A stretch of DNA of 64,000 bases from Chroogloeocystis siderophila 5.2 s.c.1. Lineage in GTDB: Bacteria; Cyanobacteriota; Cyanobacteriia; Cyanobacteriales; Chroococcidiopsidaceae. Under the pieces are notes generated by a model. It did no database searches and was not told where the DNA came from. It saw only the letters and a program-made list of their open reading frames with translations. Positions 46,372 through 56,470 of the stretch are shown here, one piece after another. Both the position numbers and the translations under genes were made by a program. How positions within the stretch are numbered: the stretch's first letter is position 1; each line of letters begins with the position of its first letter. The stretch covers positions 186,001 through 250,000 of the forward strand of contig NZ_MRCC01000008.1 in assembly GCF_001904655.1 (NCBI RefSeq). The letters are read 5' to 3'.

Positions 46372-47109
46372 TCACTCTTCTGTTTCCTCATCGTAAGTTT
46401 TGCCCAAAATTGAAGATAGCGAACGGCGTTTACGAATGTCCATCATTTCTGCGAGTGCGACTTTTTCGACATCGACTTGTTGAGCATCTTCTGGAGGCAA
46501 AATTGTAATGACTGGGTCTTCACGACTACCATTACTATCTAAAACCTCTACAACGGTTGGTTCAAAGCTGTGAGGTTCTGCGACTTCGACAACAGGCGGT
46601 TTAGGTGTTGGGGATATTTCTGGTTCAATTACAATAGGTGGTTTTACACGAGGAACCGCAGAAGGCTGTTGCGCAAGCAGCATTTGTAGTTGCTGCTTGC
46701 GGTTACGCGATCTTCGCTGACGGCGTTGATGCTTTCTTTTTGGCTGTGATGAACCTTTTAATTGTCGGAAAACAACCCAGTAGCCAGCTGCACAGATAAC
46801 AATTGCACCAACTACCCAGATGACAAGGCGATCGCTACCAGTAATGACCGCATCAGGTACTTGAACAACAAGCGGTGCTGATTCTGGACGATCGACAAAA
46901 CCAGCAAAAGTTAAACTAAAAATCGAAAGTGTAGCAACTAGTAGTAGAATTAACCACAGCAAAGGCCAAAGCAGCCAAGGTGAACACAGTACGGCAAGTA
47001 CCGAATTCAATAAGGTAGATGATTTTGCTGATCCTCGGCGTCTGGCACGAGCCAACTGTAAATTACTACGTTGTTGTGATGACTGCTGTGTACTCTGATT
47101 GTCGTCCAT
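46372..47109 (-). CDS. Two-helix membrane protein with charged tail
   Basis: 245 residues. A basic N-terminus (LQLARARRRGSAKSS) is followed by a hydrophobic hairpin (about 35-70), a loop of about 25 residues, and a second helix (about 92-112), then a highly basic stretch (KRKHQRRQRRSRNRKQQ) and a Pro/Glu-rich tail ending in a conserved-looking KRRSLSSILGKTYDEETEE. Family not recognised; it appears cyanobacterial. Convergent with the CHAT-like gene. Confidence 0.6.
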   Translation of the reverse strand: MDDNQSTQQSSQQRSNLQLARARRRGSAKSSTLLNSVLAVLCSPWLLWPLLWLILLLVATLSIFSLTFAGFVDRPESAPLVVQVPDAVITGSDRLVIWVVGAIVICAAGYWVVFRQLKGSSQPKRKHQRRQRRSRNRKQQLQMLLAQQPSAVPRVKPPIVIEPEISPTPKPPVVEVAEPHSFEPTVVEVLDSNGSREDPVITILPPEDAQQVDVEKVALAEMMDIRKRRSLSSILGKTYDEETEE

Positions 47110-47302
47110 AGCTAAATCTCAGCGGCATACACCCTGTTTTGTTTTTCATTATCTAATAGATCTGTACATCAGAGGGCGCGCTTTGCAGACCTACAGGTTA
47201 GAGGTCAGGTTTTTATAAAGCAAGGATGCTTAAGGTGCAGGGAAGAGATTTGTTGCACAGGACTTACGCTTACCACTCTTATTAATTACTAGGCCATAAT
47301 CT

Positions 47303-48415
47303 CTAACGATGTCTTTCTAATGCCAATTGAATGAGGTGATCGACTAATTCTGTGAAGGGAACGCCACTTTTTTCCCACATTTGCGGATACATACTTGTTG
47401 CTGTAAAGCCTGGTAATGTATTGATTTCGTTAATCAGAATTTCTCCTGTGGCTTCAACGTAGAAGAAATCGACTCGTGCTAAACCCGCCGCGTCAACAGC
47501 CGCAAAAGCTTGCAACGACATCTCTTGAATCGCCGCAGCGACTGATTCTGGTACAGATGCAGGAATTGACAACGCTGCTCGACCCGCAGTATACTTTGTT
47601 TCATAGTCGTAGAAATCGCTCTCAAAGGTAATTTCTCCGACGACCGAAGCTTTGGGGTTATCGTTGCCCAAAACCGCACACTCTAGTTCGCGAGCAACAA
47701 CGCCTGCTTCAACAATTAACCGCCGATCGTAGCTAGCGGCATTATCAAGCGCTGCTTCTAATTCACTGCGCGAACGCACCTTGGCAATACCGACCGAAGA
47801 CCCTAAATTCGCGGGTTTCACAAAGCATGGATAACCAAGCGTTGCTTCGATCTGGTCGCATAATTTAGGAAACACGCAAGGATTTGACCACACTTGCGCG
47901 CGGTTAATTGCCATGTATTTGACTTGCGGTAATCCAGCTTGGGCAAATGCCATTTTCATCGCGATTTTATCCATGCCCATTGCGGAACCTAATACCCCAG
48001 AACCTACGTAGGGTACCTGCATTAATTGCAACAAACCTTGGACTGTACCGTCTTCACCATTTGGACCGTGCAGTATCGGAAACCAGACATCGACATCGGC
48101 AACTTGCGACGGCGACGAAGCTGAGGAAACGGGTAGACAGAAAGAGGTGGGAATTGGTAGCGATGTTGAGTTGTCACTCGGTAGCTGCGCATTTGATTCA
48201 TCAAGTTGGAGGGGAGTACCAGACGCGAGAACTTGTTGCGCGATGTCTCCAGGAAGCCAGCGCCCATCCTTTTGAATATAAAACGGCAAAAGTTCGTATT
48301 TTTGTTGATTTGAACCTGATAGGAGTGCTTGTGCGATCGCGCGTGCGGAACTAATTGAAACTTCATGTTCTCCCGAACGACCGCCAAACAGCAATCCTAC
48401 TCGCAATTTATTCAT
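47303..48415 (-). CDS. ddl: D-alanine--D-alanine ligase
   Basis: 370 residues. Makes D-Ala-D-Ala for peptidoglycan. The N-domain has the serine loop [15 protein letters not shown], and the ATP-grasp body has [15 protein letters not shown] and a Mg-binding end ([20 protein letters not shown], then [11 protein letters not shown]). It carries a longer central region than the shortest Ddl (ddlA-like length). Cytosolic, essential. ATG at 48415 gives the correct N-terminus. Next on the same strand, 56 bp upstream, is the small zinc-ribbon protein gene. Confidence 0.97.
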   Translation of the reverse strand: MNKLRVGLLFGGRSGEHEVSISSARAIAQALLSGSNQQKYELLPFYIQKDGRWLPGDIAQQVLASGTPLQLDESNAQLPSDNSTSLPIPTSFCLPVSSASSPSQVADVDVWFPILHGPNGEDGTVQGLLQLMQVPYVGSGVLGSAMGMDKIAMKMAFAQAGLPQVKYMAINRAQVWSNPCVFPKLCDQIEATLGYPCFVKPANLGSSVGIAKVRSRSELEAALDNAASYDRRLIVEAGVVARELECAVLGNDNPKASVVGEITFESDFYDYETKYTAGRAALSIPASVPESVAAAIQEMSLQAFAAVDAAGLARVDFFYVEATGEILINEINTLPGFTATSMYPQMWEKSGVPFTELVDHLIQLALERHR

Positions 48416-48471
48416 CGGCTAATTCCCTTTTAGGCGCTCCTCATTGGGCAATAGCGTACCATAGGGAAGGC

Positions 48472-48774
48472 TCAAGATGTCATGCGATTGCGATAGACGC
48501 TAAATTCAGCTTCTAGTCCAGGTAAATGTACAGGCTCGCACGATAAGGATTCTAGTTCATCAGCAAATTCGCGTAATCGTTGAATATTCGTTTGTAGCCG
48601 CGACTTAATGCCTTGCGCGCCTAATGCTAAACAATCAGGGCAAATATCACCGTATTCAATGCCTTGGTTGCTATATATTGATGCTCTTGCTGTTTTGAGA
48701 TGGTAAAGACAACCACAAACTAAGCATTTATTTTGCCGTCCTCGTGTAGGTTCTTGGTGAAAACGAATTTTCAT
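48472..48774 (-). CDS. Small zinc-ribbon-like protein
   Basis: 100 residues. Two Cys pairs, CLVCGC (about 17-22) and DICPDC (about 43-48), fit a zinc ribbon. The C-terminal half is helical (IKSRLQTNIQRLREFADELE). It looks like a nucleic-acid or protein-binding module. Family not recognised. Positioned between ddl and miaB on the same strand and possibly co-transcribed with ddl. Confidence 0.6.
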   Translation of the reverse strand: MKIRFHQEPTRGRQNKCLVCGCLYHLKTARASIYSNQGIEYGDICPDCLALGAQGIKSRLQTNIQRLREFADELESLSCEPVHLPGLEAEFSVYRNRMTS

Positions 48775-48815
48775 GCTATGACCTCTTACGCTTTACTTCA
48801 ACGTGCGATCGCTTT

Positions 48816-48897
48816 AAGGTTGGTCATTGGTAACTGGTAATTGGTCATTGGAAAGTAAGCATCAACAATTACCGATTACCCATTCCCCGTGACCTGA
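48816..48897. repeat. Degenerate heptamer repeats
   Basis: Tandem variations on GGTAATTGGTCATT over about 70 bp upstream of the zinc-ribbon gene, the kind of STRR-like low-complexity repeats common in cyanobacterial spacers. Shorter versions appear at 3327-3358, 28007-28052 and 39843-39890. Confidence 0.6.
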
Positions 48898-48918
48898 ACT
48901 AAATGATTGCTATTGTGG

Positions 48919-50280
48919 TTAAATTGTGACCGGTTGGCGGACAACAACTTCACCCGTTAAGCTAAAGGCGCGGATTTCGGTAATTTTTACCTGTACTAGC
49001 TTACCTTTAAGTTCCGCAATATTTCCAGGGAAGAACGTTAAGCGATTACCACGCGTGCGCCCCATAACTTGCGCAGGATCTTTGGGGTTTTGATCTTCGA
49101 CTAGCACTTCTTCAGTTCGACCGAGGTAGCGCTGCGAACGCTCGGATGCTTTAATTGCAACAAGATGATTGAGCCGTTGTAGGCGATCGCTTTTCACTTC
49201 TTCACTCAGTTGATTTTCCCACACAGCGGCTGGCGTACCTGGGCGCGGCGAATACGCAGCGGTATTCAAGTGGTCAAAACCAATATCATCAACAAGTTTG
49301 AGCGTATTTTCAAACTGGGCTTCGGTTTCTCCAGGGAAACCCACAATCGCATCTGCACTAATCGACGCATCAGGCATATACCGCCGAATTGTATCAATAA
49401 TTCGCCGATATTTTTCTTGCGTGTAGCCCCGCGACATTTGTTTGAGAACTTCGTTATCGCCTGATTGAAAAGGAATGTGGAAGTGTTCGCACACCTTGGG
49501 TAATTCTGCACACGCACGAATCAAACGTTCCGTAAAATAACGTGGGTGACTCGTCGCAAACCGCAAACGTTCAATTCCTGGTACATCATGCACGTCATAC
49601 AACAAGTCGGTTAACGTATGCAAATGGCGTCCTTCTGGTGTCGTACCTGGTAAATCGCGTCCGTAAGCATCAATATTTTGCCCTAGCAACGTGACTTCTT
49701 TGAAACCTTGTCTTCCTAGTTCTACCATTTCTGCGCGAATTGCTTCGGGCGTCCGCGATTGTTCCACGCCGCGTACATTTGGAACTACACAATAGGTACA
49801 ACGTTCATTACAACCATAAATAACATTAACCCAAGCAGTCACCGTGCTGTCACGGCGCGGCTTTGTAATATCTTCAACAATGTGAATCGGTTCTGTGGCG
49901 ACTATCTGATTCCCTGCAAAAACTTGTTCGAGTAAGTCTTGTAAGCGATTAGCGTGTTGCGGTCCCATGACAAGATCGAGTTCGGGTACTCTTCGCAGTA
50001 GCGACTCGCCTTCTTGTTGTGCAACACATCCAGCAACGACTAAAGTTAATTCGGGGTGTTCGTGTTTGCGCTTTGCTTGTCTACCAAGGTAAGAATAAAC
50101 CTTCTGCTCAGCGTTATCTCGAATTGTACAAGTGTTGTAAAGAACCAAGTCTGCCTGATTGGGATCTTCTGACCACTCAAAGCCCATGTCTTCTAAAATG
50201 CCAGCCATCCGTTCCGAGTCGGCTTTGTTCATCTGGCAACCAAAAGTAGTGATGTGGTAGCGACGGTTAAAAGTGGTCAT
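48919..50280 (-). CDS. miaB: tRNA-2-methylthio-N6-dimethylallyladenosine synthase
   Basis: 453 residues. Radical-SAM methylthiotransferase for A37 of tRNAs. The N-terminal UPF0004 domain has three Cys of the auxiliary [4Fe-4S] cluster ([31 protein letters not shown]). The radical-SAM motif C-x3-C-x2-C is in [17 protein letters not shown], and a C-terminal TRAM domain (about 390-450) ends with GEVVV. MiaB fits better than RimO or MtaB by the MNKADSERM motif. Monocistronic by context (140 bp to the next gene). Confidence 0.97.
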   Translation of the reverse strand: MTTFNRRYHITTFGCQMNKADSERMAGILEDMGFEWSEDPNQADLVLYNTCTIRDNAEQKVYSYLGRQAKRKHEHPELTLVVAGCVAQQEGESLLRRVPELDLVMGPQHANRLQDLLEQVFAGNQIVATEPIHIVEDITKPRRDSTVTAWVNVIYGCNERCTYCVVPNVRGVEQSRTPEAIRAEMVELGRQGFKEVTLLGQNIDAYGRDLPGTTPEGRHLHTLTDLLYDVHDVPGIERLRFATSHPRYFTERLIRACAELPKVCEHFHIPFQSGDNEVLKQMSRGYTQEKYRRIIDTIRRYMPDASISADAIVGFPGETEAQFENTLKLVDDIGFDHLNTAAYSPRPGTPAAVWENQLSEEVKSDRLQRLNHLVAIKASERSQRYLGRTEEVLVEDQNPKDPAQVMGRTRGNRLTFFPGNIAELKGKLVQVKITEIRAFSLTGEVVVRQPVTI

Positions 50281-50359
50281 TGCGATCTAGTCAAAATAGA
50301 AGACAGCATCCAACTTTCAATTATAGATTTTTTGTTGGTAATGTTTGGCGACACTCATC

Positions 50360-51484
50360 TTAATACAGTTCATACTTAAGTAGCGTACACGCTAAAGCAC
50401 CGTTATAGATGGGAATGCGCCGCGATGCTCGTAGTCCAACTTTTTTTGCTAACTCTTTGTTACCTGTCAGAACAAACGCTGTCCAACCTTTGAAGCGTTG
50501 TTTAAACACATCGCCAAGCAGTTTATAAAGTATACCTAGTTCTTGAACATCTCCTAAACGTTCCCCATAAGGAGGGTTACACATAAGAACTCCGCAATCG
50601 GCTGGCGCTTCGAGGTGAGACAATTCTGTTTGAGCAAACAGAATTTGATGTTCAAGACCGCAGCGTTGGGCATTGCTATGTGCTTGCGTGAGGACATTCG
50701 GATCGCGATCGCTTCCCCAAATCGGTGCAGGCAATTTTGCTAATTTACTCTTTTGCGCTTCTGCGAGTAGCTGTTGCCATAACTGAAAGTCAAAATCAGG
50801 AAAGTTTTGAAAACTGAATTTTTGACGAAACAAACCTGGCGCAATATTCAAAGCTTTTAACGCCGCTTCGATGGGTAAGGTTCCTGAACCGCACAACGGA
50901 TCTAAAAACGGTAGATTGGTATTCCACTCAACGATATCTAAAAGCGCCGCTGCAAGCGTTTCCTTAAGGGGTGCTGCACCCATTGCTTGGCGATAGCCGC
51001 GTCGATGTAAACTCGTACCGGAACTATCTAAACTGACAGTACAGCGATTTTGACGAATATGAACGTTAATCGCTACGTCAGGATTTTGAATATCAACGCT
51101 CGATCTTTGACCTGATTTGCGGCGCTGCTGGTCTACGATGGCATTTTTGACCTGTAATGCGGTGAAGTGCGTGTGGTTGAGTTTTTGATTGCCGCCTGTG
51201 CAGGTGACTGCTAATGTATTGTCAGGCTTGAGGTACTCATCCCAAGTAATTTTTTGTATTTCTTGATAGAGAATATCTGAGTTAGGGCAGTCAAATTCGC
51301 GAATAGGTACGAGGACTCTAAAAATTGTTCTTGCCCAAAGATTCACGCGGTATAGCAGTGCGCGATCGCCAACAAAATGCACCCCAGTAAAGTCAGGACG
51401 TATCTCTTTCGCCCCTAAACGTTCTAACTCAGAGGCGGCAACGGGTTCTAGTCCGCGTTGCACGGTTGCAAAATAGCTATTCAC
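50360..51484 (-). CDS. THUMP-domain SAM-dependent RNA methyltransferase
   Basis: 374 residues. A THUMP-type RNA-binding region (about 1-155), with a family-typical start (YFATVQRGLEPVAASELERL), is followed by a Rossmann methyltransferase with PFLDPLCGSGTLPIEAAL (SAM binding) and the catalytic NPPYGERLGD. Closest by look to the RlmL N-terminal/YpsC group that makes m2G in 23S rRNA, though exact target is uncertain without a search. A hairpin terminator of hemJ lies directly upstream. Confidence 0.93.
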   Translation of the reverse strand: MNSYFATVQRGLEPVAASELERLGAKEIRPDFTGVHFVGDRALLYRVNLWARTIFRVLVPIREFDCPNSDILYQEIQKITWDEYLKPDNTLAVTCTGGNQKLNHTHFTALQVKNAIVDQQRRKSGQRSSVDIQNPDVAINVHIRQNRCTVSLDSSGTSLHRRGYRQAMGAAPLKETLAAALLDIVEWNTNLPFLDPLCGSGTLPIEAALKALNIAPGLFRQKFSFQNFPDFDFQLWQQLLAEAQKSKLAKLPAPIWGSDRDPNVLTQAHSNAQRCGLEHQILFAQTELSHLEAPADCGVLMCNPPYGERLGDVQELGILYKLLGDVFKQRFKGWTAFVLTGNKELAKKVGLRASRRIPIYNGALACTLLKYELY

Positions 51485-51494
51485 ATTCTTGAAA

Positions 51495-51520
51495 CTAAGA
51501 TGGGCTTTTGCCCATCTTAG
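51495..51520 (-). terminator. Terminator between hemJ and the THUMP gene
   Basis: Perfect 11-base stem CTAAGATGGGC/GCCCATCTTAG with a four-base loop, starting 3 bp after the hemJ stop on the minus strand and followed by TTTC. The U-tract is short, so some read-through into the downstream gene is likely. Confidence 0.75.
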
Positions 51521-51523
51521 CAG

Positions 51524-52090
51524 CTACTCCTGCAGTTGTGTCATGAGCTTTTCTTTATCAAGTCTGCGCTTTCTGGCGTAAAGTTGAATCGTGACTGCCA
51601 TTGCAACAATCATCGCTAAAATACCCCACGCTGTAATATCTGTAGGTAAATTGTTTTTGAATACCGCCAGTAACACAATTGCGACAAGAAACACTGTAGG
51701 TGCTTCATTCAAAGCACGTAGCTGTTGACTACTCCAACGACACTCATTTTTTGCTAATTGCTTCATTAAGCGACTGCAATAGTGATGGTAGCCAATCAAT
51801 AGAACGACAAATAGCAGTTTAATATGTAGCCAACCTTGTTTGAGAACTTCCGGTTCCGTGCTGATTAACCCGATCGCCATTGCTACCGTTACCAGCATTC
51901 CTGGTGTAGTTATGATGTTATATAACCGTTTTTCCATCAACTGGTACTGATTTTTCAGAATTGTTTGTGCGGGTTCTGGTTGTTCATTCGCCTCAACGTG
52001 ATAGATAAATAGGCGCACTAAGTAGAACAATCCGGCAAACCAAACAACAATACCGACAAGATGAAATGCTTTAAACCAGTAATAAGCCAT
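51524..52090 (-). CDS. hemJ: Protoporphyrinogen IX oxidase HemJ (CopD/UPF0093 type)
   Basis: 188 residues, four hydrophobic helices plus flanking ones. HemJ oxidises protoporphyrinogen IX for heme and chlorophyll in most cyanobacteria lacking HemG/HemY. The N-terminal YWFKAFHLVGIVVWFAGLFY carries the conserved His, and LHIKLLFVVLLIGYHHYC is a second signature block with conserved Lys/His. Length and helices fit the family. Inner or thylakoid membrane. A terminator follows at 51495-51520. Confidence 0.92.
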   Translation of the reverse strand: MAYYWFKAFHLVGIVVWFAGLFYLVRLFIYHVEANEQPEPAQTILKNQYQLMEKRLYNIITTPGMLVTVAMAIGLISTEPEVLKQGWLHIKLLFVVLLIGYHHYCSRLMKQLAKNECRWSSQQLRALNEAPTVFLVAIVLLAVFKNNLPTDITAWGILAMIVAMAVTIQLYARKRRLDKEKLMTQLQE

Positions 52091-52409
52091 ATTCCTAAAT
52101 CTTTGCTAAAATGTGGTCTTTTTGATTCGGGTACAAACACAAACTTTAAACCTGATAACTCCCTAAATTTTAGTTTTCTTTGAAACTCTTAATCTCACTC
52201 AACTCAAATCCTATTAACAATTATTCTTTAGAGATCTTGTTAAGAAAAATAAAAACTTCAGTAATTTTCTGTAAACTACGTATTGCTACTTGTAGAACAA
52301 ATAACACCAGTCAGTGATAAAGTCTGCATTTTACGCCAGCGATCGCACTCCCTTTCACAATCCTTCATTAGTTAAAAATTACAACATTTTTATTAGAGAT
52401 TGTTTTTTT
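52091..52409. other. Intergenic between hemJ and the VOC gene
   Basis: About 320 bp of AT-rich DNA containing both divergent promoters. No RNA or operator recognised. An in-frame GTG at 52314 would extend the downstream gene by 32 residues, but they look unrelated to the domain. Confidence 0.45.
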
Positions 52410-52886
52410 ATGCTTCATCATATTTCAATTGCAGTTGATCATCCACTTCATGTTGCTGACGTCTTAGCGCAAGTTTGTAACGGACAGTCACTTCCTTTTC
52501 CACCACATCCAGGGAGTTATATTGTACTTGCTGATGATGAGTATGGTACAGCAATTGAACTGTTTCCTACAGGAACTGAACTAATTCCTGGAGTTCAAGA
52601 AGCAGCATTTTCACACAATAGTTCATCTAGCCCCTTTACCGCCGTTCATGCAGCAATTTCAGTTCCGGTTAGTCGTGAAAAAATTGAAGACATTGGCGCA
52701 CGCGAAGGTTGGTTAGTTAGACAGAACAATCGCGGTCCATTTCATGTGATTGAGTTCTGGGTAGAAAACAAACTAATGTTAGAATTTCTGCCGCCAGACC
52801 TCGCGTTAGAATACTTAAACTTCATGCAACCACAGAACTGGAGAGCATTTCTTGATAGTATAGTTCCCGCCGCCATCAAGTCGTAA
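52410..52886 (+). CDS. VOC-fold (glyoxalase-like) protein
   Basis: 158 residues from the ATG at 52410, which opens with the typical VOC strand MLHHISIAVDHPLHVADVLA. Later GTAIELFPTGTELIP and GPFHVIEFWVENKLMLEFL repeat the beta-alpha-beta-beta-beta pattern. Possible metal ligands are the His residues at the start and in FHVIEFW plus Glu. The substrate is unknown; members include glyoxalases, dioxygenases and fosfomycin-resistance proteins. A single gene by context. Confidence 0.75.
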   Translation: MLHHISIAVDHPLHVADVLAQVCNGQSLPFPPHPGSYIVLADDEYGTAIELFPTGTELIPGVQEAAFSHNSSSSPFTAVHAAISVPVSREKIEDIGAREGWLVRQNNRGPFHVIEFWVENKLMLEFLPPDLALEYLNFMQPQNWRAFLDSIVPAAIKS

Positions 52887-53025
52887 CTGCATCGACGTAG
52901 AGTTTCATGACAACATTAATTTTACTAAGTAGGTGGGCATAATTAAATGTCACACGTAACATTTGTCAGGTAATGGATAATAGAGACTCTTTCTAACTAA
53001 TAGACCTCCTGCATGAATCACAGAC

Positions 53026-53150
53026 GCCCTCCGACTAAAGTCAGGACTATCTAAGCAAAGTGTCCCTTCGGGCACTAAAACAAGATTTTTATGGCTAATT
53101 CCACTTCGGTGGACTTTTTTGTATTCAGCTGGCTAATTTATTCGCGATTC
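53026..53150 (+). repeat. Three-hairpin dispersed element, copy 3
   Basis: Hairpin 1 GCCCTCCGACTAAAGTCAGG (53026-53047), linker CTAAGCAAAGT, hairpin 2 AGTGTCCC-TTC-GGGCACT (53058-53075), hairpin 3 TTCCACTTCGGTGGACTT (about 53098-53117), then TTTTTTGTATTC and GCTAATTTATTCGC. Same order and orientation as copy 2. Confidence 0.75.
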
Positions 53151-53176
53151 TCTTCACGTAGGAGGTTTATTCAATT

Positions 53177-54601
53177 TTACGCCGGTTTCCACGTACCATG
53201 AAACCCCATCGGAACTACGCTAGGTAATCTTAGGCGACAAATTGGAGGTTCAGTGAGGCGATCGCTCAATATCCAAACTTCACTACTATCAGTATTACCA
53301 TCGTAGACAATTGTAACGATCCAACCTCGATTTGGATTTTCAGGATTCGGAGCATAAATTGGTTCGGTGGGGTAGCGGTTTTCACCACAATCGGCGATCG
53401 CTAATGTTTGAGTTTGATAGTCAAAACGCGCGATCGCCCCAAACATTTCTTTTCGAGGATCAATACCTGGGCGATGTACCGAAAGATAAATTTGCTGTGG
53501 TTCTTTTCCGACGGCGTGGGGAGGAATGACCGGAAATTCACAATGCCGATCTAAGATGTTTTCCATTGTTCTCACTTTGCCAAGTTGCGGATCGAGACAT
53601 ATTTTCCACAGCGCACTTTTCGCAACAGTATGCGTTTCTCCTGTGGCGACTTCTTTGAGATATTGATTTGTTTGAAAATCTTCATAGCGGACAACATCAA
53701 CGATAATATGACCGCGATCATCTACGTAACCATTAGCAAAATGCCATTGATACCAAGCTTTAGTTTCACCGCGACAAACAAGCGCGAGATTGCGATCAAA
53801 TACTAAAAACTCTGTACCAAGTTGCGGTTGCCATTCTAGCGAATCACTAAAGTTATTCAATCCGATGAGAATCGGTAAGGGATTGAGGCGCACCGGCGGG
53901 ATAAAAAACACAAGATACTCACCTGCTAAGACGAAATCATGCACGAGGGAAACGCCTTTAAGGGCAAATGTTGCGTGTTTCAAAATCCTGCCTGTAGCAT
54001 CGCTTTTATAAAGGTTCAGCGTTGCATTTAAGCCAGGAGTAACACCAAAGTTAAAGATCTCTCCTGTTTGAGCATCAATTTTGGGGTGAGCAGAATAGGG
54101 TAAGTTATTTTCTAATTTTCCTAAATCGTCGCATCCCCAGGTTTGTAGTGTTTTCAAATCAAGCGCATAAGGATTACCACCTTCCCATAGCGCCAACAGT
54201 TTATCAGGAAGTGCCAAAACAGATGTATTTGCGGCATTTTTGATTGGTTTGAACCATTGATTCCAGATTGGTCCTGGTGCCGTCATGCCATAGTTACCAT
54301 AGAGGAATTGTCCTGCTGCGGCTTCCTCCTGATAACCTTGTGTTTGTACATAGCGATATAAGGCTGTAGCTTCAGTGTCAGTAAAATCGACTGCGAGAAT
54401 CGCACCATCGCCATCAAACCAGTGTCCCACGTGCGTTGTACCGCGTTCGAGTCGTGCAGGACCGTTGCGATACAGCGTACCACGTAAATTCGCAGGAATT
54501 TTGCCTGCGAGGACGGGTAAAGTCGTCAGCGAAAATTCTTCGGCAGGTTGCGCGATCGCTTTTGCCCAAGTTTGCGTTGCTGGTTTACTTGTTGTGTGCA
54601 T
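53177..54601 (-). CDS. Carotenoid oxygenase (apocarotenoid cleavage type)
   Basis: 474-residue seven-bladed propeller with a non-heme Fe(II) held by four His: H172 (SAHPKID), H221 (SLVHDFV), H287 (YQWHFAN) and H468 (MGFHGTW). The length and motifs fit the family that includes the cyanobacterial apocarotenoid-15,15'-oxygenase (Diox1/ACO), which makes retinal-type products. A lignostilbene dioxygenase cannot be excluded. Cytosolic, single gene; no partner in sight. Confidence 0.93.
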   Translation of the reverse strand: MHTTSKPATQTWAKAIAQPAEEFSLTTLPVLAGKIPANLRGTLYRNGPARLERGTTHVGHWFDGDGAILAVDFTDTEATALYRYVQTQGYQEEAAAGQFLYGNYGMTAPGPIWNQWFKPIKNAANTSVLALPDKLLALWEGGNPYALDLKTLQTWGCDDLGKLENNLPYSAHPKIDAQTGEIFNFGVTPGLNATLNLYKSDATGRILKHATFALKGVSLVHDFVLAGEYLVFFIPPVRLNPLPILIGLNNFSDSLEWQPQLGTEFLVFDRNLALVCRGETKAWYQWHFANGYVDDRGHIIVDVVRYEDFQTNQYLKEVATGETHTVAKSALWKICLDPQLGKVRTMENILDRHCEFPVIPPHAVGKEPQQIYLSVHRPGIDPRKEMFGAIARFDYQTQTLAIADCGENRYPTEPIYAPNPENPNRGWIVTIVYDGNTDSSEVWILSDRLTEPPICRLRLPSVVPMGFHGTWKPA

Positions 54602-55012
54602 TCTTTAGCTTGTGTGCATACTGCGGTGACTTTCCCTAGGGTAGCAAGAATGCTCTTTCGCTCGTGGCTACTTGAGAATTACCTGTATAAATTTTGCATA
54701 CCTTCTCCTCTCAGATATAAATTATGAAGATTTGACATCATGTTTCCAGGCTATATTTATTAATTTAGATAGTCTAAAACAATATAGTAATATCATTTCC
54801 GGTTAAGTAACCTTTCGTTGTGATTAGTTACTAGTTACTAGTCACCCTTCACCATTTTGATCATCACTAATCAACCAAATTTAATATAACTATGAATTCT
54901 AAAAATAGAGAAGTAGAAGAAAGCTTAATTATGTAAGTAAGAAATTGCGGTTAATATTGGAAGTAATTTGAAAAATGTTAAACAATAAAAATTGCCAATT
55001 AAGATTTAGTTT
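54602..55012. other. Intergenic
   Basis: About 410 bp, AT-rich, with a TAGTTACTAGTTACTAGTCAC tandem near 54826. Divergent promoters of the oxygenase and MscS genes are expected here. No gene seen. Confidence 0.45.
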
Positions 55013-55906
55013 ATGAATGCTTTGATCCAAGAAGTCAAATCAAGTTTATTACAATTATTAGGGAATACGATTGAAGCAATTCCAGCATTTGCAGCAGCAA
55101 TTATTATCCTTTTCCTGACGCGTTATGCAGCCAATGTCACACGGAGAATGACTCATGTAGCGACAAAGCGAGTAGTTAAAAGTCAATCGCTGCGATCGCT
55201 TCTTGTACAAATTACTCATGTTGCAACTTGGGTAGCGGGTGTTCTCCTTGCGTGTGTCATTGCGTTTCCCGATTTGCGCTTGGGAGACATTATTGGTTTA
55301 CTTGGTTTAGGTTCAGTCGCATTTGGTTTTGCTTTTCAAGACATCTTCAAAAATTTTCTGGCAGGGGTATTGCTACTCTTAAATGAGCCTTTTAGATTAG
55401 GCGATCAAATAATAGTTAATGGTTCAGAAGGAACCGTAGAAGATATTACGATTCGCTCGACTCAAATTAGAACTTATCAAGGAGAACGCGTACTTATTCC
55501 CAATGCGATCGTGTTTACAAGTTCGGTGCAGGTACTTACGGCAATGCCACATCGTCGCACTGATTTAGAGTTAGGTGTTGACTATAACACTGATTTAGCA
55601 AGTGCGATTGATTTGTTGCTTGAAACTGTTAAACAAGTCAAAGGTGTTTTGCCAAGTCCATCACCTGAAGTTGATGCAGTTGCCTTTGGTGATAGTGCGA
55701 TTGAGTTAGTAGTGCGTTACTGGAGTGCGCCGCAAAAAATTCAAGTACGCCAAACGAGAACGCGGGTGATTATTGCGCTAAAGCAAGCGTGCGATCAAGC
55801 AGGAATTAATATTCCTTATCCAATTCGGATGCTTTACTATTACAACCAAGAGCAATTTAATGACCACTATCCGGTTGAAGATCGCGCTGATTCTCATATC
55901 GATTAG
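55013..55906 (+). CDS. Small-conductance mechanosensitive channel (MscS family)
   Basis: 297 residues. Three N-terminal helices (about 18-38, 58-80, 88-112). The pore helix has the family pattern LLGLGSVAFGFAFQDIFKNF, and the cytosolic beta domain has EPFRLGDQIIVNGSEGTVEDI and RTYQGERVLIPNAIVFTS. It releases osmolytes on hypo-osmotic shock. Short MscS, near the E. coli size. Single gene at the edge of an IS-rich region. Confidence 0.95.
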   Translation: MNALIQEVKSSLLQLLGNTIEAIPAFAAAIIILFLTRYAANVTRRMTHVATKRVVKSQSLRSLLVQITHVATWVAGVLLACVIAFPDLRLGDIIGLLGLGSVAFGFAFQDIFKNFLAGVLLLLNEPFRLGDQIIVNGSEGTVEDITIRSTQIRTYQGERVLIPNAIVFTSSVQVLTAMPHRRTDLELGVDYNTDLASAIDLLLETVKQVKGVLPSPSPEVDAVAFGDSAIELVVRYWSAPQKIQVRQTRTRVIIALKQACDQAGINIPYPIRMLYYYNQEQFNDHYPVEDRADSHID

Positions 55907-56130
55907 TGTTATTTCAGCAGCGTTATAGAGCAAAGCGTCCAGACGCTACGCGGTACTCTGAAAATATGCAGAAGGATTTCGTCTATCTAGCTAAAATAAG
56001 ATATTTTTCTAACGTTTGTAGTTTATCAATATGGTATCTCCTTACTTGTGGAATAAAAACACCTGAACAGGTGTGCGTTCAGCTTCAGCTAAGGAGCAAC
56101 TAGGGATTGAACATGGCGATCGCTCTGTTG

Positions 56131-56306
56131 CAGTGCAATGAGCTTTGACACATTTGGGTGCAGAAGAATCCTTAGGACAAGCAGCTAAGAGATTTGAGGA
56201 ACACCATAGCTGGGCGATTGATAGAGCTACTGTGTGCCGAGAAGTAGAGAAAATAGCGCTAAAAGCACAAAAATACATAGAAATTCGGCGTTTAAAGCCA
56301 GGCTAA
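56131..56306 (+). pseudogene. Transposase-like fragment
   Basis: The plus strand reads ALTHLGAEESLGQAAKRFEE, then RATVCREVEKIALKAQKYIE to a TAA at 56304-56306. The pattern looks like part of an ISKra4/ISLre2-type transposase with no start, flanked by unrelated remnants. Weak family assignment. Confidence 0.45.
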
Positions 56307-56345
56307 GATCGTCAAAGCCTCTCATTACTAGACCAAATACGTTAA

Positions 56346-56470
56346 AATCTTTTTATTTACAGCAAAGAAAATAAACAAGACGATTGTATTCTGGATTTAC
56401 AAAATCGCCTTCTTGATTGTAAACACCAACTATTTTAAATCCTACACTATTTAAACTAAACTCAATTTCG
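56346..56470 (-). pseudogene. C-terminal fragment of an unknown enzyme
   Basis: The minus strand reads AEIEFSLNSVGFKIVGVYNQ, then NPEYNRLVYFLCCK and a stop at about 56346. It resembles the end of a class I methyltransferase or similar enzyme fused by rearrangement to the IS4 remnant. No full gene is present. Confidence 0.35.

Noticed and set aside
54825-54850. TAGTTACTAGTTACTAGT tandem as an att site
   Set aside because: It is a short low-complexity repeat without a matching partner, integrase or tRNA end nearby.
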